From contig VBAT01000010.1 in the NCBI GenBank assembly GCA_005884665.1, positions 1 through 41,227 on the forward strand: 41,227 nt of DNA, read 5' to 3'. Of the stretch, positions 25,877 to 32,356 are shown in pieces. Made by a program: the position numbers and the translations under genes. Numbering within the stretch: position 1 is the first letter of the stretch; each line of letters begins with the position of its first letter. The DNA comes from Bacteroidota bacterium (GTDB lineage Bacteria > Bacteroidota > Bacteroidia > Chitinophagales > Chitinophagaceae). The notes beneath the pieces are model-generated. The model did not search any database and had not been told where the DNA came from. It saw nothing but the letters and a program-made list of their open reading frames with translations.

Positions 25877-26648
25877 CAGTTTCGGTTTTGATTGAAATGG
25901 TTACCAGGGTTCCCTTCGCGGGCTGGCTGTTGATGGCCAGTTCGGCATTGATCATCTTAGCCCTGTTTTGCAGGTTATTCAATCCAGCCCCTTCGGAGAT
26001 CAAATTTTCGGCAAAGCCTTTTCCATCGTCCTTTATCGTGATAACCAATATATTGTTTTCCTTTTTTCCTTTCAAATATATTGTTTTTGCATTTGCGTGC
26101 TTCATAATATTATTGATCACCTCCTGGATCATCCGGAAAAGTATGATCGGTTTTTCGTCGCCTAATGAAGGAAGTTCCTCGTCGAGTTCTATACTGGTAC
26201 TGAATTTACCGGTAGCTTCCAGGTTATTCAGCAATTTTATCACCAGGCCCGTCCAACCATTGTTACGGATATAATCGGAATCGAGAGAATGGCTGAGATT
26301 GCGCAGATCGGTCAGCGCTTTGCCAAGCAATTCATCCATCTTGGCGATCTTGTCATTTTCATGCGGAGCATTCAGTGTATTGAGGTTGATGCTTACCAGG
26401 CTTAACATCTGGCCGATATTGTCGTGGAGTTCCTGGCTGATATCATGAAAGGTTTGCTCCTGTATTTCGAGCTTGGATTGTAAAAGTGTCTGTTCGAACT
26501 GGATGCCCATTAATTCTTTTTCCAGTAGCAGTTTGTTCTTTCGTTTCAGGTAAATGCGGAAAAGCAACACAACGGCTATCACCAGCATTAACATGAGAAA
26601 ACTGACGCCAGTTATCAATATAACAAATTCTATTTTATCTTTTGGCAT
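25869..26648 (-). CDS. Sensor histidine kinase (HisKA_3 type), small
   Basis: A 259-residue kinase with one N-terminal membrane helix (about 8-31) and no visible sensor domain. The dimerisation helix has H74 in DISQELHDNIGQ. The ATPase domain has the N-box VINNIMKHANAK and the G1 box IKDDGKGF, and ends GTLVTISIKTE. Without an input domain it probably reads a membrane or protein signal, and the multi-pass protein encoded just upstream (overlap of 19 bp) is the obvious candidate. It overlaps the downstream regulator gene by 8 bp. Confidence 0.93.
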   Translation of the reverse strand: MPKDKIEFVILITGVSFLMLMLVIAVVLLFRIYLKRKNKLLLEKELMGIQFEQTLLQSKLEIQEQTFHDISQELHDNIGQMLSLVSINLNTLNAPHENDKIAKMDELLGKALTDLRNLSHSLDSDYIRNNGWTGLVIKLLNNLEATGKFSTSIELDEELPSLGDEKPIILFRMIQEVINNIMKHANAKTIYLKGKKENNILVITIKDDGKGFAENLISEGAGLNNLQNRAKMINAELAINSQPAKGTLVTISIKTETGG

Positions 26649-27286
26649 AGATAAAAAGCGTAACTAAAACAATTATACATGAAAATACTCATTACCCGTG
26701 GAATCAGCCTGTATAGTTTAAAACCCCAAAGGGTCGCGTCCTGGAGGGCGAGGTATTTTTGGAAAGCCAGTGAGGTAGTCACGACCGGGTAGTAGATGGC
26801 AATAGCGGCCGTAACCCAGATAAGGGGTCGCCAATATTTTTCTTCATTAATATTGTTAAGATCGAAATACTTGAATAAAAATAAAACCGCGCAAAACGTG
26901 ATGAGGAACCCCCTTGCTATTGGCGGGTAGGTGCTGGTAATAGATATGGACTCAAAGAAGGAATAGTTTACCAATACCAGTAAGAGATATGCTATCGTCA
27001 TTACTGCTATCAGCTTCTTCAATGAAGACATGAATGGGATACTGAAATAGATATATGCAAAAACAACGGCGCTGACCGGCTGGTAAATATTATATACGAT
27101 GGCCGTGGATTTGAATAAATGGAACCAGCTTCCCAGGGTCAACACCGTTTCCTGGATAACTACTGCAAAAAGGTAAGGTATCAGGATAGTAAGCTTCCTG
27201 CCACTAAGATATTTCCTGTAGATCAGGGCAAAGATGGCACTTGCAAGTAAACTTGCCAGGTAAATAAGGTTAATTACCGTATCCAT
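26630..27286 (-). CDS. Multi-pass membrane protein, candidate sensor of the kinase operon
   Basis: A 218-residue protein of unknown family, almost wholly hydrophobic with about six to seven predicted membrane segments separated by short loops (for example LIYLASLLASAIFALIYRKY at the N-terminus and ALLWVTAAIAIYYPV-like text after residue 145). It has no catalytic motif. It overlaps the kinase gene by 19 bp and its ATG overlaps the upstream stop codon (TAATG), a very tight arrangement. I infer a membrane sensor or signal relay for the short kinase. Confidence 0.7.
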   Translation of the reverse strand: MDTVINLIYLASLLASAIFALIYRKYLSGRKLTILIPYLFAVVIQETVLTLGSWFHLFKSTAIVYNIYQPVSAVVFAYIYFSIPFMSSLKKLIAVMTIAYLLLVLVNYSFFESISITSTYPPIARGFLITFCAVLFLFKYFDLNNINEEKYWRPLIWVTAAIAIYYPVVTTSLAFQKYLALQDATLWGFKLYRLIPRVMSIFMYNCFSYAFYLCQKIK

Positions 27287-27621
27287 TAAGGCATTCCTTG
27301 GCCTTCGTTAAAAGGATCATGTCCTTCGTCGTTGCCATCTTTTCCCTCAATTGGTTTGAGAGCCGGCTTGCCGTTCTTATACGGCCAGATAATTGTTGTC
27401 ACACGGCCGGGATTCGAGGTGCCATCTGGATAAACGCCCAGGTACACCCTTAACTCATCGGTTGAAGGGCTTACTTCATCCAACCAGGCTTGTATCTCCG
27501 GAAGGGTAAATGACACATACTGGGTTTTCTTTTTCGAATCAACCTGGAGTGTCCTCAGATAGTCAACGTAGCTACTGATCATTGCAGTAGCCTGACTAAC
27601 TGGTATTTTTTTGCCTGCCAT
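27286..27621 (-). CDS. Small soluble protein of unknown function, first gene of kinase operon
   Basis: A 111-residue protein that I do not recognise. It has no signal peptide and no membrane segment. The N-terminal half looks helical (VSQATAMISSYVDYLRTL, then LPEIQAWLDEV); the second half has a YLGVYPDGTSNPGRVTTIIWPY strand-rich piece and an acidic, Gly-rich tail (KDGNDEGHDPFNEGQGMP). It is tied to the membrane protein by a TAATG overlap, so it belongs to the signalling unit. It might be an accessory or output protein; nothing in the sequence decides. Confidence 0.65.
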   Translation of the reverse strand: MAGKKIPVSQATAMISSYVDYLRTLQVDSKKKTQYVSFTLPEIQAWLDEVSPSTDELRVYLGVYPDGTSNPGRVTTIIWPYKNGKPALKPIEGKDGNDEGHDPFNEGQGMP

Positions 27622-27647
27622 AGTTTGGGGTTTTGGTGAATTGTACT

Positions 27648-27677
27648 GAAAAGTAAAACACTATTACCTAATTACAA
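27648..27677 (-). promoter_or_regulatory. Candidate promoter of the four-gene signalling operon
   Basis: On the minus strand TTG (complement of 27675-27677) is followed after 19 bp by TACTTTTC (complement of 27648-27655), seven of eight matches to the phylum -7 box. It lies about 27 bp before the first ATG of the operon. Confidence 0.35.
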
Positions 27678-27841
27678 TCGCACGTACCCGAGAAAGGGTG
27701 AAAAAACAGATTGGCTACTGGTGAAAACACCGTGGCGAAATTGGGTTAAAGAACTCTTTCCCATTCACGCTAATTAAATCAAATTTGCCATGGGTTTAAT
27801 TGAGAATCATTCGCCATTAAGCCAGGAAAATTCAAAAAAAT

Positions 27842-27878
27842 AAATACCTGTCACTACTTTCTACCGTGACAGGTATTT
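27842..27878. other. Strong hairpin in a divergent intergenic region
   Basis: A perfect 13-bp inverted repeat (27842-27854 with 27866-27878, loop of 11) is flanked by A-rich DNA on the left and T-rich DNA on the right, so it looks like a bidirectional terminator. It lies between two divergent genes, 54 bp before the permease ATG, where a leader hairpin or regulator site is also possible. The rest of the 310-bp gap holds the operon promoter and a TTCCTTTG box at 27917-27924. Confidence 0.6.
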
Positions 27879-27931
27879 TAGTTTAAACTTTCACATTCTT
27901 ATTCCTGACAATTCTTTTCCTTTGCATCCAG

Positions 27932-29020
27932 ATGAATAAGATAGACTGGTATATACTGAAGAAATTCGTAGTTACTTTCTTTTTTTGTATGGTACTGTTT
28001 ACGCTGATCGCAGTGGCCGTGGATACCAGTGAAAAAACGGACGATTTCGTAAAAACAGGTTTGTCTACTCTACAAATCATCCAGCAATATTATTTCGGCT
28101 TTGTTCCTTTTATCTGGGGTTTGCTTTTTCCCCTCTTTGTTTTTATAGCAGTTATCTTCTTTACCAGCCGTATGGCTACGCGTTCTGAGATAGTTGCTGT
28201 GTTGGCCAGCGGAGCCAGCTACAACCGGCTGTTACGACCTTATATAATCGGGGGGCTGTTTTTTGCCGTGCTTTTATGGTTGGGCAATGCTTACGTGATC
28301 CCAAAGGCAAATAAGATCAAAAGTACTTTCCAGGCTAATTATTTCGACAAGAATGACCCAATGAAAAACAGAGGAGGGTCGAGTTCTTTTTATCTTAAAA
28401 TAGATCCTGTCACTTATATCGGACTGAAATATTATGATACGATCAGCAAGTCGGCGAGTTCATTTTTCATGGAGCGTGTCAGGGATGATAAGGTCTTTTA
28501 TAATCTTCGGTCCAACAGCATTCGCTGGGATACCGCAGTACGGAAATGGAGATTGTTGAATGTTACTGAAAGAACCGTCTCAGGATTGAAAGAGGTTATT
28601 AGCCAGCACAACGATACCACTATCAACATCAGCCTGAAGCCGGAAGAGCTTCGAAAAGACCTTTATCTTAAAGATAAACTCACCACTCCCGAACTGGTGG
28701 CCTATATCCGGCGTGAAGAAGCAAGAGGAAGAGAAGGACTTGCGCCTTCCAAAGTGGAGCGTTACAGGAGAACAGCTACCCCGGCCACTGTTTTATTGCT
28801 CACGCTCATTGGTGTTGTAATTGCCAGCCGGAAAACCCGTGGTGGCAGCGGGATGCACCTTGCACTCGGGATTGTCATTGCTGCTATCTTCATCATTTCC
28901 GACAGGTTTTCAACCGTGTTTGCCATTAACGGACATTTTCCTCCACTCCTTGCTGCCTGGTTGCCCAATATTGTATTTTCATTCGTGGCCTTCTGGATGT
29001 ATCGAAAAACTCCCAAGTAG
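27932..29020 (+). CDS. LptF/LptG-family permease (YjgP/YjgQ)
   Basis: A 362-residue inner-membrane permease of the lipopolysaccharide export complex LptBFG. The N-terminus NKIDWYILKKFVVTFFFCM is characteristic, followed by three membrane helices, with SRMATRSEIVAVLASGASY as the conserved cytoplasmic coupling segment. A periplasmic beta-jellyroll lies at about 125-255, then three C-terminal helices starting at about residue 280 (TPATVLLLTLIGVVIAS). Whether it is LptF or LptG cannot be decided from the sequence alone. The gene is single, without lptB or lptA near. It is divergent from the four-gene signalling operon. Confidence 0.93.
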   Translation: MNKIDWYILKKFVVTFFFCMVLFTLIAVAVDTSEKTDDFVKTGLSTLQIIQQYYFGFVPFIWGLLFPLFVFIAVIFFTSRMATRSEIVAVLASGASYNRLLRPYIIGGLFFAVLLWLGNAYVIPKANKIKSTFQANYFDKNDPMKNRGGSSSFYLKIDPVTYIGLKYYDTISKSASSFFMERVRDDKVFYNLRSNSIRWDTAVRKWRLLNVTERTVSGLKEVISQHNDTTINISLKPEELRKDLYLKDKLTTPELVAYIRREEARGREGLAPSKVERYRRTATPATVLLLTLIGVVIASRKTRGGSGMHLALGIVIAAIFIISDRFSTVFAINGHFPPLLAAWLPNIVFSFVAFWMYRKTPK

Positions 29021-29064
29021 CCCGGATTTTCATTGGATTATAACCGGTATCGTTTTCTGAATTT

Positions 29065-29095
29065 TTTGCTGTGCAGACAGTCTTGACTACCTTTA
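29065..29095 (+). promoter_or_regulatory. Candidate gltA promoter (TTTG-N19-TACCTTTA)
   Basis: TTTG at 29065-29068 is followed after 19 bp by TACCTTTA at 29088-29095, one mismatch to TAnnTTTG. The predicted transcript would have a leader of about 30 bases before the gltA ATG. Confidence 0.5.
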
Positions 29096-29132
29096 GTCGT
29101 CAAATTTTTCAATATTCTTTTAAATAGTTTTC

Positions 29133-30458
29133 ATGGGCATAGTCAAAGACAGGTTCAAAGAAAAATCAGACCAGACCGCTGCAGAGATCAAGGAATTACT
29201 TAAGGAACATGGTACTAAAGTAATTGGAGAGGTACAATTATCACAGGTTTACCAGGGGATGCGCGGTATGACCGGCCTGGTAACGGAAACCTCTTTACTG
29301 GATGCCCAGGAAGGTATCCGCTTCCGTGGATATTCTATTCCTGAACTAAGAGAAAAACTCCCTAAAGCTCCCGGGGGATCAGAGCCTTTACCCGAGGGCC
29401 TGTTTTATTTAATGCTCATCGGCGAATTGCCTACCGAGGAAGATGTGCAACATATTACCTCTGTTTTGCAGCGGCGCAGCCATGTACCGACTCACGTTTT
29501 TCATACTATAGAGGCATTACCGCTGAATACTCATCCCATGACACAGTTTGTAGTGGGGATCATGGCCCTGCAAACGGAAAGTCAATTTTCCAAGAAGTAC
29601 GCGTCGGGGATGAATAAAAAAGATTACTGGGATTCGATATTCGATGATTGCATGGATTTGATCGCCCGTCTGCCCCGGGTGGCAGCGTATATCTATCGTC
29701 GTAAATATAAATTTGGCGATCATATACAACCAAACGGTTTGTTGGACTGGGCCGGCAATTTTGCACATATGCTGGGGTATGAAGATGATACATTCAAAGA
29801 GCTCATGCGGCTTTACATGACCATTCATGCCGATCATGAAGGTGGAAATGTATCAGCTCATGCCACGCATCTTGTTGGTTCTGCCCTAAGTGATCCTTAC
29901 CTGAGTTTCGCGGCAGGAATGAATGGCCTTGCCGGGCCCTTGCATGGACTTGCCAACCAGGAAGTAATAAAATGGATTTTTGAAATGCAGGGAGAGTTGA
30001 AGACGGAGACACCAACTAAAGAACAGATTGCCGACTACGTAAAGAAAACATTAAGCGAAGGGAAAGTAGTGCCGGGATATGGTCATGCCGTGTTGCGTAA
30101 AACCGATCCACGGTTCCTGGCGCAGATGGAATTCGGGAAGAAGCATATGCCGGATGATAAGTTAGTGCAAACAGTTTGGAATGTTTACGAGGTTGTACCG
30201 CCAATTTTGCAATCCATTGCCAAAATAAAAAACCCGTGGCCCAATGTAGATGCACATAGCGGGTCTTTACTCGTTCATTTTGGTATGAAAGAGTACGAGT
30301 ATTATACGGTATTGTTCGGGGTCAGCAGAGCGCTAGGGGTTTTGGCAAGCCTTTGTTGGGACAGGGCATTGGGATATGCATTGGAAAGACCGAAGTCCGT
30401 TACGACCGAACAGGTAAAAAAATGGTTGAAAGGACAGGATGAAATTTGGGGAGAATAA
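29133..30458 (+). CDS. gltA: Citrate synthase (mitochondrial-like type)
   Basis: A 441-residue citrate synthase, condensing oxaloacetate and acetyl-CoA to citrate as the first step of the TCA cycle. The catalytic triad region is complete: H271 in GPLHGLANQEV, H318 in GYGHAVLRKTDPR and D373 in NVDAHSG; H235 lies in IHADHEGGNVSAH. The N-terminal EVQLSQVYQGMRGMTGLV and the LMLIGELPTEEDV segment resemble the eukaryotic-type enzyme rather than the hexameric NADH-regulated enterobacterial type. It is a single gene with its own promoter-like boxes and a strong terminator. Confidence 0.97.
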   Translation: MGIVKDRFKEKSDQTAAEIKELLKEHGTKVIGEVQLSQVYQGMRGMTGLVTETSLLDAQEGIRFRGYSIPELREKLPKAPGGSEPLPEGLFYLMLIGELPTEEDVQHITSVLQRRSHVPTHVFHTIEALPLNTHPMTQFVVGIMALQTESQFSKKYASGMNKKDYWDSIFDDCMDLIARLPRVAAYIYRRKYKFGDHIQPNGLLDWAGNFAHMLGYEDDTFKELMRLYMTIHADHEGGNVSAHATHLVGSALSDPYLSFAAGMNGLAGPLHGLANQEVIKWIFEMQGELKTETPTKEQIADYVKKTLSEGKVVPGYGHAVLRKTDPRFLAQMEFGKKHMPDDKLVQTVWNVYEVVPPILQSIAKIKNPWPNVDAHSGSLLVHFGMKEYEYYTVLFGVSRALGVLASLCWDRALGYALERPKSVTTEQVKKWLKGQDEIWGE

Positions 30459-30486
30459 TCCACAAGGCAACAAAAAATATTTGACC

Positions 30487-30519
30487 ACAGTCCCGCCATG
30501 ACGGGACTGTTTTTTATTT
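30487..30519 (+). terminator. Rho-independent terminator of gltA
   Basis: A 9-bp perfect G+C-rich stem (ACAGTCCCG at 30487-30495, complement at 30502-30510, loop CCATGA) is followed by a run of T. It is located 29 bp after the gltA stop codon. Confidence 0.9.
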
Positions 30520-30650
30520 AGAGCACGTTATTCGCTAAATGAATTACCAGCTACTGTTTTTATATGCAATTGTTACTTGCCTGCTTTTGGTATGATTTTT
30601 TATGCTCTCTATAAGCATTTCTATTCCTTAAACTTAAAAATAACTTTTAT

Positions 30651-30917
30651 ATGTCAAACAAGAGCAAAGTATTGCTGGGCATTCTCGGAGCTGCAGCTGC
30701 CGGTGTGGTAATTGGATTATTGGTAGCACCTGAAAAGGGAACGGAAACACGAAAAAAGCTTCGCAAAACGGTTGGTGACTGGACAGATGAATTAGGTAAT
30801 TTATGGGCGAAAGGAAGAACCGCAGCTGAAGATGGAATGGGAGAACTTAAAGAAAAAGTAAGACAAGCCAGGGCATCTGCTGAGGATAAGGCCAGCAAAA
30901 TGAAAGAAAGTGTTTAG
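30651..30917 (+). CDS. YtxH-domain protein
   Basis: An 88-residue protein with a Gly/Ala-rich N-terminal membrane segment (VLLGILGAAAAGVVIGLLVAPEKG), followed by a positively charged and helical, amphipathic tail (KGTETRKKLRKTV, then EDGMGELKEKVRQARA). This is the YtxH pattern (the family also called gas vesicle/general stress protein YtxH-like). It is first in a three-gene set with a holin-like membrane protein and a third small protein. A strong hairpin with a T tract after this gene suggests that it is expressed more strongly than the genes behind it. Its role is probably in envelope stress; not shown by sequence. Confidence 0.85.
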   Translation: MSNKSKVLLGILGAAAAGVVIGLLVAPEKGTETRKKLRKTVGDWTDELGNLWAKGRTAAEDGMGELKEKVRQARASAEDKASKMKESV

Positions 30918-30934
30918 CTCACAAAAGCTGAAAG

Positions 30935-30973
30935 ATAAAGCAGGCTATATTGGTCTGCTTTATTTTACTTTTT
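30935..30973 (+). terminator. Terminator or attenuator between the YtxH gene and the holin-like gene
   Basis: A perfect 9-bp stem (ATAAAGCAG at 30935-30943, complement at 30955-30963) followed by a T-rich run to about 30973. The holin-like gene starts 14 bp later, so read-through or a separate promoter must serve it. Confidence 0.65.
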
Positions 30974-30986
30974 AAATGAACTTGCT

Positions 30987-31328
30987 ATGGAAGGACTAAA
31001 AGACAAGACTGCTGATCTCGTTGATCATGTAGAAGATATCGCAGATACGTTTTATCAACTCGCAGTCGTTAATGCAGCGCAAAAAGCAACTAATCTCGCT
31101 TCCTCATTTCTTGTAGTCCTGGCCTTATCCGTTTTTGGTGTCATAGGACTGTTGTTTGGCGGGATAGCCCTGTCTCTTTGGCTGGGTGACCTGGTAGGCA
31201 GCAGGGCAGGTGGTTTTTTAATTGGCGCGGGAATTTTTCTTCTTCTTTTAGGTGTTATTGTAGTATTGCGCAAACAAATAATATTTCCATTCATCCGTGA
31301 CATGTTAATTCGAAAAATGTATGACTAG
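30987..31328 (+). CDS. Phage-holin-like (DUF1469 type) membrane protein
   Basis: A 113-residue protein with a short acidic N-terminal helix (KDKTADLVDHVEDIADTFYQ), two long hydrophobic segments separated by a short DLVGSRAGG turn (about 41-68 and 72-94) and a basic C-terminus. This is the layout of the 'phage holin family' DUF1469 proteins, which in bacteria are encoded in stress-type gene sets and not in phages. It overlaps the next gene by 8 bp and follows the YtxH gene. The cell role is probably envelope-related; lysis function is not implied. Confidence 0.8.
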   Translation: MEGLKDKTADLVDHVEDIADTFYQLAVVNAAQKATNLASSFLVVLALSVFGVIGLLFGGIALSLWLGDLVGSRAGGFLIGAGIFLLLLGVIVVLRKQIIFPFIRDMLIRKMYD

Positions 31329-31719
31329 GCGGATCAACACATATAAAGATTTGCTGGACGAGAAAACAAGGCTCGAAGCTTTACTTAAAGAACAGAAAGC
31401 AACTATCCGGCAAGATATCCGTAATATAGGCGAAGAGTTTCGCCCCGTTACTTCAGCCGCCTCGTTCCTTGGCAAAATGGTGACAAGAGAAGGAGGCAAT
31501 TTCTTCCTGAATGCGAGCGCTAATAAGCTTATCGATATTGTATTCAAAAAGGTGCTTCTTGCGCGGACCAGCTGGATTACCAAGCTCGTGGTACCGTTCC
31601 TGATGAAGAATTATTCATCTCATGTTATTTCCGAAAACAAAGGAACGATTATGAGTAAGCTGTTTTCGTTTATCGGCAGGAAACATTCCAATGGCCAGGA
31701 AAAGGTGCATGAGGACTAA
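31321..31719 (+). CDS. Small protein of the YtxH/holin cassette
   Basis: A 132-residue protein with no recognised domain. The N-terminal half is a charged coiled-coil-like helix (DLLDEKTRLEALLKEQKATI). A moderately hydrophobic stretch (about 95-112, TSWITKLVVPFLMKNYSSH) could associate with the membrane. Its ATG lies 8 bp inside the holin-like gene, so the two are translationally coupled and probably interact. I infer an envelope-stress role from the neighbours only. Confidence 0.7.
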   Translation: MTRRINTYKDLLDEKTRLEALLKEQKATIRQDIRNIGEEFRPVTSAASFLGKMVTREGGNFFLNASANKLIDIVFKKVLLARTSWITKLVVPFLMKNYSSHVISENKGTIMSKLFSFIGRKHSNGQEKVHED

Positions 31720-31747
31720 TCTGATTTTTTCCAAAACGAAAAATGAC

Positions 31748-31783
31748 ATAAAAAAATAAGCTCGTCGTTAAACAAGCTTATTT
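31748..31783 (-). terminator. Terminator following the tRNA-Ala remnant
   Basis: A perfect 8-bp stem (31755-31762 with 31775-31782) is followed on the minus strand by a T run. It stands just past the 3' end of the tRNA-Ala remnant, as the separate hairpin at 32102-32127 stands after the intact tRNA-Ala. It may also stop transcripts coming from the plus-strand gene at 31321-31719. Confidence 0.65.
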
Positions 31784-31784
31784 G

Positions 31785-31867
31785 TGGAGGATATCGGGGT
31801 CGAACCGATGACCTCTTTCCCGAAAGCTTTCGGGACAGCAAACGCTTTAGCCAGCCTGAGCTATCAA
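31785..31867 (-). pseudogene. tRNA-Ala remnant interrupted by an 18-bp palindrome
   Basis: The 3' half (T-arm, acceptor 3' strand and discriminator) is identical to the intact tRNA-Ala at 32134-32207. The anticodon loop and the 3' strand of its stem are replaced by the perfect palindrome at 31818-31835. The D-arm is recognisable but altered, and the acceptor 5' strand no longer pairs with the 3' strand. It cannot fold as a tRNA. Its D-arm end also encodes the last residues and stop codon (31847-31849) of the GIY-YIG gene. Confidence 0.85.
31818..31835. repeat. 18-bp perfect palindrome (TCCCGAAAGCTTTCGGGA)
   Basis: A perfect palindrome that begins at the base following the 37-bp direct repeat and splits the anticodon region of the tRNA-Ala remnant. 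It is related to the palindromes at 32258-32275 and 32339-32356. Confidence 0.9.
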
Positions 31868-32101
31868 CCATTCAATATATTTCCTGCTTTTTTTACCCTT
31901 AATCGCCTTCTCTCTTTGAATAGCCGATTGCCGGTCAGAAAAAATTTCAGAATACTTCAATTCCCAGTCATCAGCCTTTGAAGTAAACAATGAGATGCCA
32001 GCCTTGTGTTCCGTTAAACGCTTTTCAAGGTCTGTAGTGTACCCGATATAATACTTATCCAGGAAGGGACTGTAAATGATATATACGTAGAATTGGTTCA
32101 T
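31847..32101 (-). CDS. Small GIY-YIG nuclease-family protein
   Basis: An 84-residue protein of the single-domain GIY-YIG family (UPF0213-like). The two motif strands are YVYIIYS and KYYIGYTTDLEKRL; the arginine of EKRLTEH and the glutamate of QREKAIKG are placed as the catalytic Arg and Glu of the family. The start is the ATG at 32101, directly after the T run of the tRNA-Ala terminator; a longer frame reads through the tRNA and is rejected. The last six codons and the stop lie in the tRNA-Ala remnant. The gene is flanked by a 37-bp direct repeat of the tRNA 3' half, which suggests a tRNA-associated mobile or homing-like module. Confidence 0.85.
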   Translation of the reverse strand: MNQFYVYIIYSPFLDKYYIGYTTDLEKRLTEHKAGISLFTSKADDWELKYSEIFSDRQSAIQREKAIKGKKSRKYIEWLIAQAG

Positions 32102-32127
32102 AAAAAAAGTCCGGATCAAACCAGACT
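32102..32127 (-). terminator. Rho-independent terminator of tRNA-Ala
   Basis: A 7-bp stem with one G-T pair (32108-32114 with 32121-32127, loop of 6) is followed by seven T on the minus strand. The T run touches the ATG of the GIY-YIG gene. Confidence 0.8.
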
Positions 32128-32129
32128 CT

Positions 32130-32166
32130 TTTGTGGAGGATATCGGGGTCGAACCGATGACCTCTT
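32130..32166. repeat. 37-bp direct repeat, tRNA-side copy (partner at 31781-31817)
   Basis: 37 bp are identical between 31781-31817 and 32130-32166: the tRNA-Ala T-arm, variable region and 3' acceptor strand plus three bases beyond the tRNA end. The period is 349 bp and the unit contains the whole GIY-YIG reading frame apart from its tail. Confidence 0.95.
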
Positions 32167-32207
32167 GCATGCCATGCAAACGCTCTAGCCAACTGAGCTA
32201 ATCCCCC
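32134..32207 (-). tRNA. tRNA-Ala (anticodon GGC)
   Basis: A 74-base cloverleaf. The 7-bp acceptor stem GGGGGAT/ATCCTCC contains a G3-U70 wobble, the main alanine identity element; discriminator A. D-stem GCTC/GAGC, anticodon stem TTTGC/GCAAG with loop ATGGCAT giving GGC (complement of 32171-32173), variable region AGGTC, T-stem ATCGG/CCGAT with loop TTCGACC. CCA is not encoded. It is followed by its own terminator and preceded by two damaged copies of its 5' part. Confidence 0.97.
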
Positions 32208-32257
32208 AAATTGTATTGACCGATGACCTTCAGCACGCTTTCGGAACGCTCTGGGCA

Positions 32258-32275
32258 TCCCGATAGTTATCGGGA
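32258..32275. repeat. 18-bp near-palindrome (TCCCGATAGTTATCGGGA)
   Basis: Palindromic except at the centre; inserted in the D-arm of the first tRNA-derived unit. Confidence 0.85.
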
Positions 32276-32338
32276 GAGCTAATCCCCCAAATTGTATTGA
32301 CCGATGACCTTCGGCACGCTTTCGGAACGCTCTGGCCA

Positions 32339-32356
32339 TCCCGATAGCTATCGGGA
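32339..32356. repeat. 18-bp perfect palindrome (TCCCGATAGCTATCGGGA)
   Basis: Same position in the second tRNA-derived unit; differs from the copy at 31818-31835 only in the two symmetrical inner bases. Confidence 0.9.

Noticed and set aside
30987..31328. Phage lysis module
   Set aside because: The holin-like gene has no endolysin, capsid or integrase gene near; its neighbours are YtxH-type stress genes.
31784..31981. 65-residue plus-strand ORF over the tRNA remnant
   Set aside because: It reads antisense through the tRNA remnant and the GIY-YIG gene (typical 'GVEPMT' tRNA antisense text).
32055..32339. 94-residue minus-strand ORF through the tRNA-Ala locus
   Set aside because: It is a translation of the tandem tRNA-derived units, the intact tRNA and the terminator; the repeated peptide only mirrors the 81-bp repeat.
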